Notes under the pieces: generated by a model
Seen by the model: the letters and a program-made list of their open reading frames with translations, nothing else
Told to the model about the DNA's origin: nothing
The model's database searches: none
DNA from: Flagellimonas lutimaris
GTDB lineage: Bacteria; Bacteroidota; Bacteroidia; Flavobacteriales; Flavobacteriaceae
DNA: 64,000 bases
Direction: 5' to 3'
NCBI RefSeq assembly: GCF_003581615.1
Contig: NZ_QXFH01000070.1
Location: 310,001 to 374,000, forward strand
Made by a program: the position numbers and the translations under genes
Part shown: positions 37,460-46,417 of the stretch, piece by piece
Numbering within the stretch: position 1 is the stretch's first letter
How the letters are laid out: the number at the start of each line of letters is the position of its first letter

Positions 37460-38710
37460 TTATTTCAGTACAATCCGTTCTGCATCACCAAAACTATCAT
37501 AGTTGCTGGTAATGACCTGTTCCCCTGGTTGAAGTCCTTCGAGGACTTCATAATATCTTGAATTTTGTTTTCCCAATCGTACATTACGCTTAATGGCTTC
37601 GTTTCCATCAGGACTAATCACAAAAACCCATTGGCCACCTGTACTTTGGAAAAAGCCTCCTTTGGGCAACAAAAGGGCATTGTTGGATTCGCCCAATTGC
37701 AATCGTATGTTGTAACTCTGTCCGGCGCGAATGGTTTCTGGTTTTTCGTCCACAAAAACCAAGTCTACGCGGAACCTACCGTTCCGAACTTCTGGGTATA
37801 CTTTGCGCAAGCGCAATTTGAACTCGTTGCCATTACGCTCCAAAGTGGCAGAAAGATCTCTTTTTACACGATCGATATAGTGCTCGTCAATATCGGCTTC
37901 AATTTTAAAGTCGGTGAGTACGTTAATCTGTCCAATACGTTGCCCCTGTGAAATATTCTGACCGATTTCGGCATCCAAAAACCCTAGTTGCCCATCAGCG
38001 GGCGCGCGAACATTTAAATGGTCCAAACGTTCGTAGACCATGGATAACGTTTTTTGCATACGCGCCAAGTCGGTGTCCAATCCTTTTAAGGAGGTTTCCC
38101 TCAATTCATCATCCTGCTCGGTCTGTAGCTTTACGATTTCGTATTGCTTTTGCGCCAATTCGTAATCTTCCTTAGACTTTAAATACGTTTCCTTTGAAAT
38201 CAATTCTTCTTCATACAACTCTTGGTTCTGCTCATAGGCACGTTTTAGCCTTTGAACATCGTATTGTGCTGTGGCCAAGGATTTTCTTCCTTCAACCTGT
38301 CTGGAATCAAAAGTTAGTTTGGTAGAGCGAAGGTCGTTCTGCTTTAGTGCCAGGTTGCTTTCGCTGGCCAAAATCTGTTCGTACAGGGCCATATTCTCTA
38401 GTTTTAGAATGATGTCCCCTTTTTTAACCATGGAACCTTCTTCTATCAACTTTTCGGATACTCTTCCACCTTCATACGCATCCATATAAATAGTTGCAAT
38501 TGGGGCTACATTACCATTTATGGTAATATAATCATCAAACTTGCCGTCAGTAACGGAAGAAATGGACAAACGCTCCTTTTCCGTTCTAAAAGTGGACATG
38601 GAAGTGGCAAAAATAAATTTGTAGCCAACAAATAAGAGCAATATTCCTATGGCTATATAACCGTAGTGCTTGAGCTTAAGTCCTTTCTTTTTTTCTAATT
38701 GTATATCCAT
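37460..38710 (-). CDS. HlyD/MacA-type periplasmic adaptor protein
   Basis: A 416-residue membrane-fusion protein that links an inner-membrane ABC unit to an outer-membrane TolC channel. One N-terminal membrane anchor (about residues 14-32), a lipoyl half (GGRVSEKLIEEGSMVKKGDIILKLEN, split over about 77-102), a long coiled-coil hairpin (about 105-225) and the returning lipoyl half (VRAPADGQLGFLDAEIGQNI split over about 234-255), then the beta-barrel and membrane-proximal domains. The order adaptor-ATPase-permease and the TolC gene 8 bases upstream make a complete tripartite MacAB-TolC-like system. Confidence 0.92.
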   Translation of the reverse strand: MDIQLEKKKGLKLKHYGYIAIGILLLFVGYKFIFATSMSTFRTEKERLSISSVTDGKFDDYITINGNVAPIATIYMDAYEGGRVSEKLIEEGSMVKKGDIILKLENMALYEQILASESNLALKQNDLRSTKLTFDSRQVEGRKSLATAQYDVQRLKRAYEQNQELYEEELISKETYLKSKEDYELAQKQYEIVKLQTEQDDELRETSLKGLDTDLARMQKTLSMVYERLDHLNVRAPADGQLGFLDAEIGQNISQGQRIGQINVLTDFKIEADIDEHYIDRVKRDLSATLERNGNEFKLRLRKVYPEVRNGRFRVDLVFVDEKPETIRAGQSYNIRLQLGESNNALLLPKGGFFQSTGGQWVFVISPDGNEAIKRNVRLGKQNSRYYEVLEGLQPGEQVITSNYDSFGDAERIVLK

Positions 38711-38718
38711 CGTATTTT

Positions 38719-40053
38719 TTAGTTGATATTAAAAATTGATAGCCCGTTATAAAAGTCAATGGTGCTCTGGTTGACTTTTAACCTTAGACCTACTTGTAGG
38801 TTTTGGTTCTGCGCAACACCATAAAGGTTCTTTGCCTGAAAAAGCTCCAAGGCATTGATCAATCCTTTTTCGTATCTCTTTTGCGCTATGGTAAAAGCGA
38901 TTTGTTGTGATTCTACTTGTTTTGCACTTTGTTCAAATTCTGCAATAAGGGCTCTATTATCTTGAACAAGTTGTTGCAACAACTGAAAAAGTTCCTGCTC
39001 CTGAATCTCCAAATTATTCTTGGCTTGCATATACGCTATCTTCTGCTGCTTAACTCTGGAATGGTTGGACCATCCATTACTTATAGGAATATTCAATTGT
39101 GCCCCAACAAACTTGGACGTGTTATCACTAAACTGTGTTCTAAAAGGTATAACATTGCCATTTTCATCCACATTGGTCTCAAAATAGCTGGTTCCGTAAC
39201 CTGCAAAAAGAGATAAAGAAGGAAACAATCCCCCTCTTGTGGCCTGCAATTGTTTTTTGGCTGCTGTTACTCTATATTCTTGTGATTTTACTAAGGGCAC
39301 AAATCCTCTGGCGGATTGGTACAGGGAATCCAAAGCAACATCTTCATTTACCATAGTTTCCTCCAAGCTTTCTTTTAGGTTTATATCCGATACTTCGGTC
39401 AAATTCATTTCTTGAATCAGGACTAGTTTGGCATTTGTAAGTTGGTTTCTATTCTGTGTCAACAAAAGTTTATCTCCCAAAAGATTGGACTCTGCTTCAT
39501 AAAGGTCGGCACCGGCCATTAACCCAAGTTCCACTTGTTTTTGGACCAAATCATAGTTTCCTTGTGAAATTTCCAGTTGCTCCAAGGAATTGGCCACCAA
39601 ACCTTCGAAAAATTTAATATCGTAATAGGCACTCATTACCCTAAAAGCCAGTAGAAATTTCTCTTGTAGAATATCTTCTTGGGTAGCCTTGTAAATGAAC
39701 TTGGAGGCTCTAATGGAATTCAGCTTTTGAAAACCACGAAACAAGTCCAAGTTGGCGTTAAGGGAATAATTATTACTGAAGAACTGGGTATTCACAAAAT
39801 CGTTGGTCTGTGGATCTGCAGATCTACCGTATCTAATACTGTAATCGGTGGACCCATTTACCGATGGCAACAAGTCCCTGACAGACTGTCTATAAGATTC
39901 CCTACTGGATTCGTTGTTATAAGCAGTATTCTTCACTTGAAGGTTATGCTCAATGGCATAGTCCACACATTCTTCTAAGGTCCAAACCTCTTGGGAGACC
40001 CCAATGAATGCAGTAAATAATAATAAGGTTGTTATGTATGTTTTTAGACTCAT
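38719..40053 (-). CDS. TolC family outer-membrane channel protein
   Basis: A 444-residue outer-membrane efflux protein. It has a signal peptide (about 1-20, ending FIGVSQ), then WTLEECVDYAIEHNLQVKN, the common start of the TolC repeat, and two long coiled-coil regions with an internal repeat (about residues 60-225 and 265-440). It lacks a lipobox, so it is not the OprM-type lipoprotein. I chose ATG 40053; a TTG-type in-frame extension to 40083 would add residues overlapping the putative promoter. It is the first gene of the efflux operon and divergent from the sigma-54 regulator gene. Confidence 0.92.
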   Translation of the reverse strand: MSLKTYITTLLLFTAFIGVSQEVWTLEECVDYAIEHNLQVKNTAYNNESSRESYRQSVRDLLPSVNGSTDYSIRYGRSADPQTNDFVNTQFFSNNYSLNANLDLFRGFQKLNSIRASKFIYKATQEDILQEKFLLAFRVMSAYYDIKFFEGLVANSLEQLEISQGNYDLVQKQVELGLMAGADLYEAESNLLGDKLLLTQNRNQLTNAKLVLIQEMNLTEVSDINLKESLEETMVNEDVALDSLYQSARGFVPLVKSQEYRVTAAKKQLQATRGGLFPSLSLFAGYGTSYFETNVDENGNVIPFRTQFSDNTSKFVGAQLNIPISNGWSNHSRVKQQKIAYMQAKNNLEIQEQELFQLLQQLVQDNRALIAEFEQSAKQVESQQIAFTIAQKRYEKGLINALELFQAKNLYGVAQNQNLQVGLRLKVNQSTIDFYNGLSIFNIN

Positions 40054-40063
40054 AATTTTATCC

Positions 40064-40095
40064 TGTGCCAAACTACTGTCCATTCTTGTGCCAAA
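40064..40095 (-). promoter_or_regulatory. Direct TTTGGCACA repeats and imperfect sigma-54 promoter before tolC
   Basis: On the minus strand TTTGGCACA occurs at 40095-40087 and again at 40072-40064, 23 bases apart. The first resembles a -24 box (TGGCAC); after the right spacing it has TGGA where TTGC is expected, so the -12 part is imperfect. Activity would put the start near 40070, 17 bases before tolC. Confidence 0.4.
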
Positions 40096-40198
40096 TTCAT
40101 TTTAAACTGAATATCAATTAATTACGATATTAAATCAACAGCAAGAACTAATTAGATGTAAAAATTTTATACAAAAAATGTCAAAATATTTTACACTA

Positions 40199-40234
40199 GG
40201 TTAAAACATATCGATGCAATTACTAGTTTTAACC
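40199..40234. promoter_or_regulatory. Inverted repeat, probable regulator binding site between tolC and the sigma-54 regulator
   Basis: GGTTAAAAC (40199-40207) and GTTTTAACC (40226-40234) form a perfect 9-base inverted repeat with an 18-base spacer; the flanks extend it to CTnGGTTAAAAC on both arms. It is 23 bases before the regulator gene and about 145 bases upstream of the putative tolC start, a usual enhancer distance for sigma-54 activators. Confidence 0.5.
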
Positions 40235-40256
40235 AAGAAAATGAATCCAGAGCCTT

Positions 40257-41621
40257 ATGGTTGATGCCAAAATTTTAGTTGTTGACGATAATAAGAGCGT
40301 GTTAAGTGCTTTGGAAATTCTATTGCAGTTTGAATACAAAAGCGTCCAAACCATTTTTAATCCCAACCAGATTTCCTCTTTTCCGAATTTGGAAGACATT
40401 GATATCGTGCTCTTGGACATGAATTTTTCAGCCGGAGTAAATACGGGCAACGAGGGTTTGTATTGGCTCAACGAAATCAAAAAGAAGTCGCCCAACACAT
40501 CGGTAATTATGATGACGGCCTACGGCGCCGTAGACCTTGCCGTTAGGGCCCTCAAACAAGGAGCCTCCGATTTTGTACTGAAACCCTGGAACAACGAACG
40601 CTTGATGACCACAGTAAAATCGGCCTATGAGCTGAGAAGGTCCAAACAGGAAATACATAACCTAAAGAAAAAAGAGAACAACCTTAAACAGGTCATAAAC
40701 GAAGGACGAAATTATATCATTGGTCAGTCCAAGGCATTGACCTCTGTACTAAACCTGGTAGCCAAAGTGGCCAAAACCGATGTTAACGTTCTCATCACAG
40801 GTGAAAACGGTACAGGAAAAGAATTGATTGCAAGAGAACTACATCGTTTGTCTTCCAGAAAGGATGAGGTTTTTATTGGAGTGGACATGGGTTCCATTGC
40901 GGAAAACTTGTTCGAAAGTGAACTCTTTGGGCACACCAAAGGCTCTTTTACCGACGCGAAAGAAGATAGGGCCGGTAAGTTTGAGGCCGCACACCAAGGC
41001 AGTCTATTTTTGGATGAAATAGGCAACCTTTCCTTACAAATGCAGGCCAAACTATTGTCCTCCATCCAAAATAAATTCGTTGTGAGAGTGGGTTCCAATC
41101 AGCACGTCAATGTAGATATTCGCCTCATTTGTGCCACCAATTGCAACTTGGAGCAAATGGTCTCGGATGGCTTGTTCCGTGAAGATTTGCTGTACCGAAT
41201 TAACACCATACATATAGAAGTACCTCCATTGCGGGACCGCGATGACGATATTTTGGTGCTGGCCGATTTTTTCTTAAAAAAGTTTGCCCATAAATACGAT
41301 AAGAGCGGATTGCGCATCAATCAATTGTCACAAGAAAGGTTAATGGAATACCCTTGGCCAGGCAATATAAGAGAGCTTCAGCACACCATGGAGCGTGCCG
41401 TTATTCTTGCTGATGGCAATGTTTTAAAACCCTCCGATTTTCTATTGCACGCCAAACCCATGCAATCTATCGACAACGAACCCATGACCCTCAATGAAAT
41501 GGAACAGCAGATGATTTTTAGGGCTTTGGAACAGAATGAGGGAAACTATAGTGCAGCAGCCGAACAATTGGGCATATCGCGCCAAACACTTTACAATAAG
41601 TTGAAGAAAAAGAACCACTGA
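40257..41621 (+). CDS. Sigma-54-dependent response regulator (NtrC family)
   Basis: A 454-residue transcription activator. The receiver domain (about 1-120) has acidic pocket residues in ILVVDDNKSV and the phosphorylated Asp in IVLLDMNFSAG (about 60). The AAA+ domain (about 150-390) has Walker A GENGTGKELIA (about 184), Walker B-like LFLDEIGNLS, and the sigma-54 contact loop reading GSFTDA instead of the consensus GAFTGA. The C-terminal Fis-type helix-turn-helix is NYSAAAEQLGISRQTLYNKLKK. The next gene, its kinase, starts inside the stop codon (TGATG). It is divergent from the efflux operon, which is its most likely target. Confidence 0.93.
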   Translation: MVDAKILVVDDNKSVLSALEILLQFEYKSVQTIFNPNQISSFPNLEDIDIVLLDMNFSAGVNTGNEGLYWLNEIKKKSPNTSVIMMTAYGAVDLAVRALKQGASDFVLKPWNNERLMTTVKSAYELRRSKQEIHNLKKKENNLKQVINEGRNYIIGQSKALTSVLNLVAKVAKTDVNVLITGENGTGKELIARELHRLSSRKDEVFIGVDMGSIAENLFESELFGHTKGSFTDAKEDRAGKFEAAHQGSLFLDEIGNLSLQMQAKLLSSIQNKFVVRVGSNQHVNVDIRLICATNCNLEQMVSDGLFREDLLYRINTIHIEVPPLRDRDDDILVLADFFLKKFAHKYDKSGLRINQLSQERLMEYPWPGNIRELQHTMERAVILADGNVLKPSDFLLHAKPMQSIDNEPMTLNEMEQQMIFRALEQNEGNYSAAAEQLGISRQTLYNKLKKKNH

Positions 41622-42973
41622 TGGCAAGTAGAAACTTTTACATTCAGCTTATTCTTCGGGTAATCTTTCTCTCCGTAACAGCCATTTTAATGGCTTTTTC
41701 ATTATCGCATAAATGGTATTTTACTATGGGGCTCTGTGCCGTGTTAATGGTCACCCAGGTCTTTTCCTTGATTACTTTTATAAATCGCACCAACAGAAAA
41801 ATCTCGTATTTTTTTGATGCAATCAAAAATGAGGATTTTACCCTACGTTTTCCAGAGGGGGTCACCATTGAATCCTTTAAAGAACTAAATAAAAGCCTAA
41901 ACCGCGTTAACGGGCTTATCCAAGAAGTACATATGCAGCTTCAGGTGAGGGAACAGTATTACCAAGAAATTTTGAAGCAGGCCAGTATCGGTATCATGAC
42001 CTATAATGAAAAAGGACACATTTTGTTTGCCAATCCTACGCTTGAGCATTTATTGGATTACACGCCGCTAAACCACATCAAACAACTAAAGCAGGTTGAT
42101 GAAAATTTGTATGAAATCTTCAAAAATTTTAAACCTTTTCAGCGCAAGTTATTTCAGCTGTCCAACGAACGTGAGCAGATACAGTTGGCTTTAAAGTCCA
42201 CACCGTTGACATTGGATGGTCAGTTTTTACAATTGGTGGTAGTCCAGGATATTCACAAGGAACTGGATGAAAAAGAAACGGAATCTTGGGTGCGCCTTAT
42301 CCGCGTGCTCACCCATGAAATTATGAATACTATAACCCCGATTGCCTCCATATCGGATTCCATTATCAAATATTACCGCAAAGGGGACAAAATCACTCCG
42401 ATGGAAGAGTTGGAGGAGATCCAGATAAAAAATACATTAAAAGGATTAGAAGTTATTAAAGATCAAGGTGGCGACCTTATGGATTTTGTACAGTCCTACC
42501 GAAGCTTGCTGCATGTACCCGAACCGAACAAAACTCTTGTGAAAGGTAAAGATTTACTGGAAAAAATTGACGTGTTGATGTCTGCAAGGCTCATTGAGGG
42601 CGATAGTGAGTTCACCACACGTTGCAACCCCGAAGATCTGGAATTCTATATTGATGAAAAACAAATTTCACAAGTGTTGATCAACTTGGCGAAAAATGGC
42701 CTACAATCTGTTGAGTCAATTGAAGGCGGGAAGGTACAGGTGATTGCTGGTGTTGATGAAAATGGCTCAAAATACATTGAAATCCAAGACAACGGACCGG
42801 GCATTCCCCCCGAGGTGATGGACGAAATTTTTGTGCCCTTTTTCACTACAAAAAGTGAAGGTACGGGTATTGGACTAAGCCTTTCCAAAAGAGTAATGCA
42901 GCTTCATGGAGGTGGCATACAAGTGCGTTCCGTTCCTGAAACAGAAACTGTTTTCCGACTTACCTTTGCGTAA
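41621..42973 (+). CDS. Sensor histidine kinase, PAS-containing (NtrY/NtrB-like)
   Basis: A 450-residue membrane kinase, partner of the regulator before it. Two helices near the N-terminus (about 8-30 and 34-54) with almost no periplasmic loop, a HAMP-like/linker part, a PAS domain (about 118-220, GIMTYNEKGHILFANPTLEHLL), the phospho-acceptor histidine in LIRVLTHEIMNTITPIAS (about 232) and an ATPase domain with N box LINLAKNGLQSVES, G1 DNGPGIPPEV and G2 GTGIGLSLSK. The lack of a sensor loop suggests it detects a signal in or from the membrane. It overlaps the regulator gene by one base. Confidence 0.92.
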   Translation: MASRNFYIQLILRVIFLSVTAILMAFSLSHKWYFTMGLCAVLMVTQVFSLITFINRTNRKISYFFDAIKNEDFTLRFPEGVTIESFKELNKSLNRVNGLIQEVHMQLQVREQYYQEILKQASIGIMTYNEKGHILFANPTLEHLLDYTPLNHIKQLKQVDENLYEIFKNFKPFQRKLFQLSNEREQIQLALKSTPLTLDGQFLQLVVVQDIHKELDEKETESWVRLIRVLTHEIMNTITPIASISDSIIKYYRKGDKITPMEELEEIQIKNTLKGLEVIKDQGGDLMDFVQSYRSLLHVPEPNKTLVKGKDLLEKIDVLMSARLIEGDSEFTTRCNPEDLEFYIDEKQISQVLINLAKNGLQSVESIEGGKVQVIAGVDENGSKYIEIQDNGPGIPPEVMDEIFVPFFTTKSEGTGIGLSLSKRVMQLHGGGIQVRSVPETETVFRLTFA

Positions 42974-42980
42974 TCAAATT

Positions 42981-43424
42981 ATGAAAAAAGCTCTTTTAGA
43001 ATTTTGCTGGAAGCATGTAAACGAAAGAACGGATCGCCTCAAAAAACAGAGCGATGAGCTCCAAGAATCTTTGGGTTCCGAAACCAAAAGTTCGGCCGGA
43101 GATAAACACGAAACAGGCAGGGCCATGGTGCAATTGGAACAGGAAAAGCTGGGTCAACAATTACAGGAACTCGAAGCTACCCGAAGCATTCTCAAAAAAA
43201 TTAATATTGAAAAACCGTCAGACAAAATAAGATTGGGTTCCCTGGTAAAAACGAGTATGGCCGATTATTTTATTGCTATCTCTGCAGGAGCTTTTAAATA
43301 TAATGATAGTGTTGTTTACTGTATTTCGGCCAATGCTCCTATTGCCAGATTCCTGTTAGGAAAGGAAAGGGGTGAAAACTTTGTTTTTAATGGTGATGAA
43401 CAACCCATATTAGAAGTTTCATGA
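42981..43424 (+). CDS. Gre-domain-like protein with N-terminal coiled coil
   Basis: A 147-residue soluble protein. Residues about 10-85 form a charged coiled coil (ERTDRLKKQSDELQESL, later QLEQEKLGQQLQELEATRSIL), and residues about 90-147 resemble the C-terminal FKBP-like domain of GreA/GreB (GSLVKTSMADYFIAISAGAF, then ISANAPIARFLLGKERGENF). This order, coiled coil then FKBP fold, is that of the GreA/GreB transcript cleavage factors, but the coiled coil is shorter and I do not see the tip acidic pair with confidence. It starts 7 bases after the kinase gene and is likely co-transcribed. Homologues are often mislabelled 3-oxoacyl-ACP synthase. Binding to RNA polymerase is inference. Confidence 0.7.
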   Translation: MKKALLEFCWKHVNERTDRLKKQSDELQESLGSETKSSAGDKHETGRAMVQLEQEKLGQQLQELEATRSILKKINIEKPSDKIRLGSLVKTSMADYFIAISAGAFKYNDSVVYCISANAPIARFLLGKERGENFVFNGDEQPILEVS

Positions 43425-43442
43425 CCTTACTTGTATTAAGGT
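43424..43442. terminator. Weak hairpin between convergent genes
   Basis: ACCTTA (43424-43429) and TAAGGT (43437-43442) with a 7-base loop, between the convergent Gre-like and 521-residue genes. The stem is short and its T-run poor. Confidence 0.3.
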
Positions 43443-45007
43443 TATTCAATAATCTCCCTAACCAGACTAAAGCTTACTCCTATTTCATCACTTTTATAGC
43501 GCATACGAACCATATTGTTTCGAATTGTACTTTGCCCTCCCCCTGCTTCATTCTCGAATAAAGTGGATAGGGACTTAACTGGCTCTATGTCTGCCTCGCT
43601 TAGGTATACTTTTCGCTCCGTTCTTGGAAACAGATCCATAAAAGTATTTCCCAAGTCTTTTTCAACAAAAAAGAAAACAAGATTTAACCAAGTATTATTT
43701 TCAAACTCCTCTAAGCTTATACCTCCAAAATCATTGAGGTCTATCGTAATTTCTACCTTTCCCTCCGGCAATGCTGTACCTTCTCCTGTTCTTAATTTAA
43801 CCAAAGAGTTTTCCTCGATACTAAAAATTTCTCCCTTAAAGGTACCATTGGCTCCTGAAAAATCAACATTCTTTTCCAGTCTGACCGTAATAGGTGTCTC
43901 ACCCGGGTCTTTGAACCAGACGGATAGGTTTGCCCGGCCATACAATTCCAGAGCATTTCCGTCTACCCCCATATCATGGGCTTCATATACAACAAGCCAA
44001 TCACAGCTTACCGTGTATTTAATTTTGGTGGCTTCTATTTTTTTCCGATTCGATGACTCAACCCGTATTACCTCATTTCGGTCGAAGTTTATTTTCTTTT
44101 TAGACGTATTATCTGTAATTATACCATTCTGATCCATAAACACAAAGGCTCGTTCCCTATTCCAGTTCATGGGCTTAAACTCCAGGTCCACGATATATCC
44201 GTTTGCACCATAAGTCTCGGAAGCCTTAGTTAGGAATTGACCTCCTATATTTCTTGCCATAACCTGCCTATTCGTAGCTATTGCCCATCCACTCCCTTGA
44301 GGCACAAACTCTATATCGGTTATAATATGCCCATCTTGCAAATAAGTGAAGAGGCGTCTGGTAAGTTCCTCGGGCACCTTTTCATTAGCTTTGTATGTGT
44401 TGTTGGTATAAATAAAGAGTTCCTCTCCATTGGGCCCTATGGCAGCTATGGGTTTTTGGTTCCCGTTTACTATTGAGTTTTTGTTTTCTGAAAGTTCGGA
44501 GTCTTTTAAACTTCTGTTTTTCAGATTTTTAGAGTTGCGTTGCCATATCTGTGCGTTTCCCCTGCCAGATGCCCCAACCATTACGGTTAGTTTATCCTTG
44601 GCAGACAGCTCCATGGTTCCATCGTAATACTTATAATTACTCCCAAGCTCTTGATGTTTAAATGTATTCGTTCCCGTAGAGACAATGTTCTTCCATTTAA
44701 TATCGCCTGCTTTTAATCGGGTGTTGACCGCATTAATGATAATTCCTTGGCTATCTTTTATTTGGATGACCATGCCGTTGGCCTTTTTATTATTGCCATC
44801 GATACGCACCCAAGTTCCGTTCAAAGAAGCAATGTCACTTAAATGTGGTATGCGTTCCGCATCGTCCTTTAAGGGTTGGATAGGTATATCTTCAGAGGAA
44901 TTACGGAAGCCTTCCTCCATTTCTAAATCAGATTCTGCAGATTTGGCAAGGCCTTCTAAACTACCGAGCAACAGTAATCCAAGAAGAATAACTTGTAATC
45001 TTTTCAT
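43442..45007 (-). CDS. Exported hypothetical protein, 521 residues
   Basis: I do not recognise the family. The protein has a signal peptide (about 1-22, VILLGLLLLGSLEGLAKS). Residues about 60-160 form a compact region (LNGTWVRIDGNNKKANGMVI to AQIWQRN) resembling small beta domains that report on a compound or ligand; residues about 195-300 have repeated aromatic-glycine strands (GWAIATNRQVMAR, GANGYIVDLEFKPMN), and the last 180 residues look like a beta sandwich. It is the last gene of a run with the OmpA-type gene (18 bases before), so an envelope role is likely. The charged C-terminal end lacks an obvious type IX sorting signal. Confidence 0.7.
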   Translation of the reverse strand: MKRLQVILLGLLLLGSLEGLAKSAESDLEMEEGFRNSSEDIPIQPLKDDAERIPHLSDIASLNGTWVRIDGNNKKANGMVIQIKDSQGIIINAVNTRLKAGDIKWKNIVSTGTNTFKHQELGSNYKYYDGTMELSAKDKLTVMVGASGRGNAQIWQRNSKNLKNRSLKDSELSENKNSIVNGNQKPIAAIGPNGEELFIYTNNTYKANEKVPEELTRRLFTYLQDGHIITDIEFVPQGSGWAIATNRQVMARNIGGQFLTKASETYGANGYIVDLEFKPMNWNRERAFVFMDQNGIITDNTSKKKINFDRNEVIRVESSNRKKIEATKIKYTVSCDWLVVYEAHDMGVDGNALELYGRANLSVWFKDPGETPITVRLEKNVDFSGANGTFKGEIFSIEENSLVKLRTGEGTALPEGKVEITIDLNDFGGISLEEFENNTWLNLVFFFVEKDLGNTFMDLFPRTERKVYLSEADIEPVKSLSTLFENEAGGGQSTIRNNMVRMRYKSDEIGVSFSLVREIIE

Positions 45008-45025
45008 TAAAGAAGTTATTGTGAA

Positions 45026-46363
45026 TTAACGTATACTTTGAAACTCAACCCTGCGATTCTTTGCGTGGTCCAGAGGACTATTGCCCATTGTAAGCAACTC
45101 TGTTTCTCCCTTGCCTTCCACCGCAAGTTGTTCCGGGTCTACATTAAATAATTGGATCAAGGCTGTCCGAACTGATTCCGCTCTATTTGTAGAAAGCTCT
45201 AAATTGTAATCTGCGTCTCCATCAGAATCCGTATGGCCAATTATCCTTAGGTTCAAGTTGGGCATTTCGTTCAAGACCTGGGCAACTTTTTTTAGGACCC
45301 CATTGGATTCTGGTTTTAATTTGGCGCTGGCCTTGTCAAATGTAATTCCATAAGTAACTAGGTTTCCTTGATTCAAAAGCTTGCTTCTTATATCTTCCTT
45401 GCCTTCTGCGAAGCGGAAATTACTTAAATAATAAAATGTTTCATTTTTTCGGATATTCGAAAAAACCCTAAAGTTTTTGGCCAGCCCTGAAGCCTGAAAG
45501 GCCCTAGGAAGGTCAAATACTTTTTCTTCGTCCAAATAAACGCGAACCCTCTTTCCTTGTTTCCAAATGGAAATGTGCATGGGCTTACTTCGGTTCCAAG
45601 AACCATACTGAATACTTGAAAAGTCTTTAGGAGTGCGGACGTTCAAATTATTGTCTGGGGTATATTTATAAAATTCCATATGACCTTTATCCCCAACACC
45701 ACCATAGACCAAAAAGGATGCGCCGTTTTTTCCTGGAGTATCATCGTTCATGTCGTAACCGGGGTTTGGAATATCCGACATGGTAAAGGATATTACAGGT
45801 TTAAATCCTCCCATCTTGGTATCGTAATCAATAATAATGTCAAATTCCAAAGAAAAATTCTCTGGTAGTTCATTCATAAAATCCGGAACAAATGCTCCGT
45901 CTCCGATTCCAATTTTCAACCATTTGCCTTCCTCTGTGTTCAACGAAACCACTTCTGCAGAATTCGATGTATTCCACCTTGCTGGTAAATCGCCAATAGC
46001 GTCTAAGCTAAAGTCCTCGACCGCAATAATCTCGTCTCCTGGAACAAAATCAAATTTTGAATAGGCCTCAAAAGTGTTCTGATTTTCTCCCTCAGCACTA
46101 GGACCATTATTTTGATCGTTTCCGACTTTATCATTTCCTTTTTTTGAATTCCTGCCAGACCGCTCGCCATTAGGTTCAAAAATGCTGTCCATTGCTTTTT
46201 CAGTTTCCTTTCTGGTCTTCTCTTCCGTTTTTTTAATAACCGTTTCTTCCGCGGCTTTTTCTACTTTTTTCTTAAGCTTTTTAAAGAACTGTGCTTCCGC
46301 TGTGTTGGCAAAAAATAAGAACAGAACGGCTCCTATTAATTTTTTGATTGTTGAGGTTTTCAT
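45026..46363 (-). CDS. OmpA family protein
   Basis: A 445-residue exported protein. Signal peptide (about 1-24, ending NTAEA), then a highly charged helix (FFKKLKKKVEKAAEETVIK), a low-complexity linker, a jelly-roll-like middle domain (about 115-320, containing EFDIIIDYDTKMGGFKP and VRVYLDEEKVFDLP) and a C-terminal OmpA domain (about 330-445) with the peptidoglycan-binding signature LRIIGHTDSDGDADYNLELS (about 377-396) and TNRAESVRTAL. The OmpA domain should hold the protein to peptidoglycan. It is followed by the 521-residue gene after 18 bases. Confidence 0.88.
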   Translation of the reverse strand: MKTSTIKKLIGAVLFLFFANTAEAQFFKKLKKKVEKAAEETVIKKTEEKTRKETEKAMDSIFEPNGERSGRNSKKGNDKVGNDQNNGPSAEGENQNTFEAYSKFDFVPGDEIIAVEDFSLDAIGDLPARWNTSNSAEVVSLNTEEGKWLKIGIGDGAFVPDFMNELPENFSLEFDIIIDYDTKMGGFKPVISFTMSDIPNPGYDMNDDTPGKNGASFLVYGGVGDKGHMEFYKYTPDNNLNVRTPKDFSSIQYGSWNRSKPMHISIWKQGKRVRVYLDEEKVFDLPRAFQASGLAKNFRVFSNIRKNETFYYLSNFRFAEGKEDIRSKLLNQGNLVTYGITFDKASAKLKPESNGVLKKVAQVLNEMPNLNLRIIGHTDSDGDADYNLELSTNRAESVRTALIQLFNVDPEQLAVEGKGETELLTMGNSPLDHAKNRRVEFQSIR

Positions 46364-46417
46364 TTTAATTATATCTTTTTTACAATTAACAATTGTTGTT
46401 TCTAAGTGCGGTAAATT

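Noticed and set aside
42961..42968. TACCTTTG at the end of the PAS kinase gene as a promoter of the Gre-like gene
   Set aside because: It is inside the coding sequence and has no TTG at the right distance; co-transcription is simpler.
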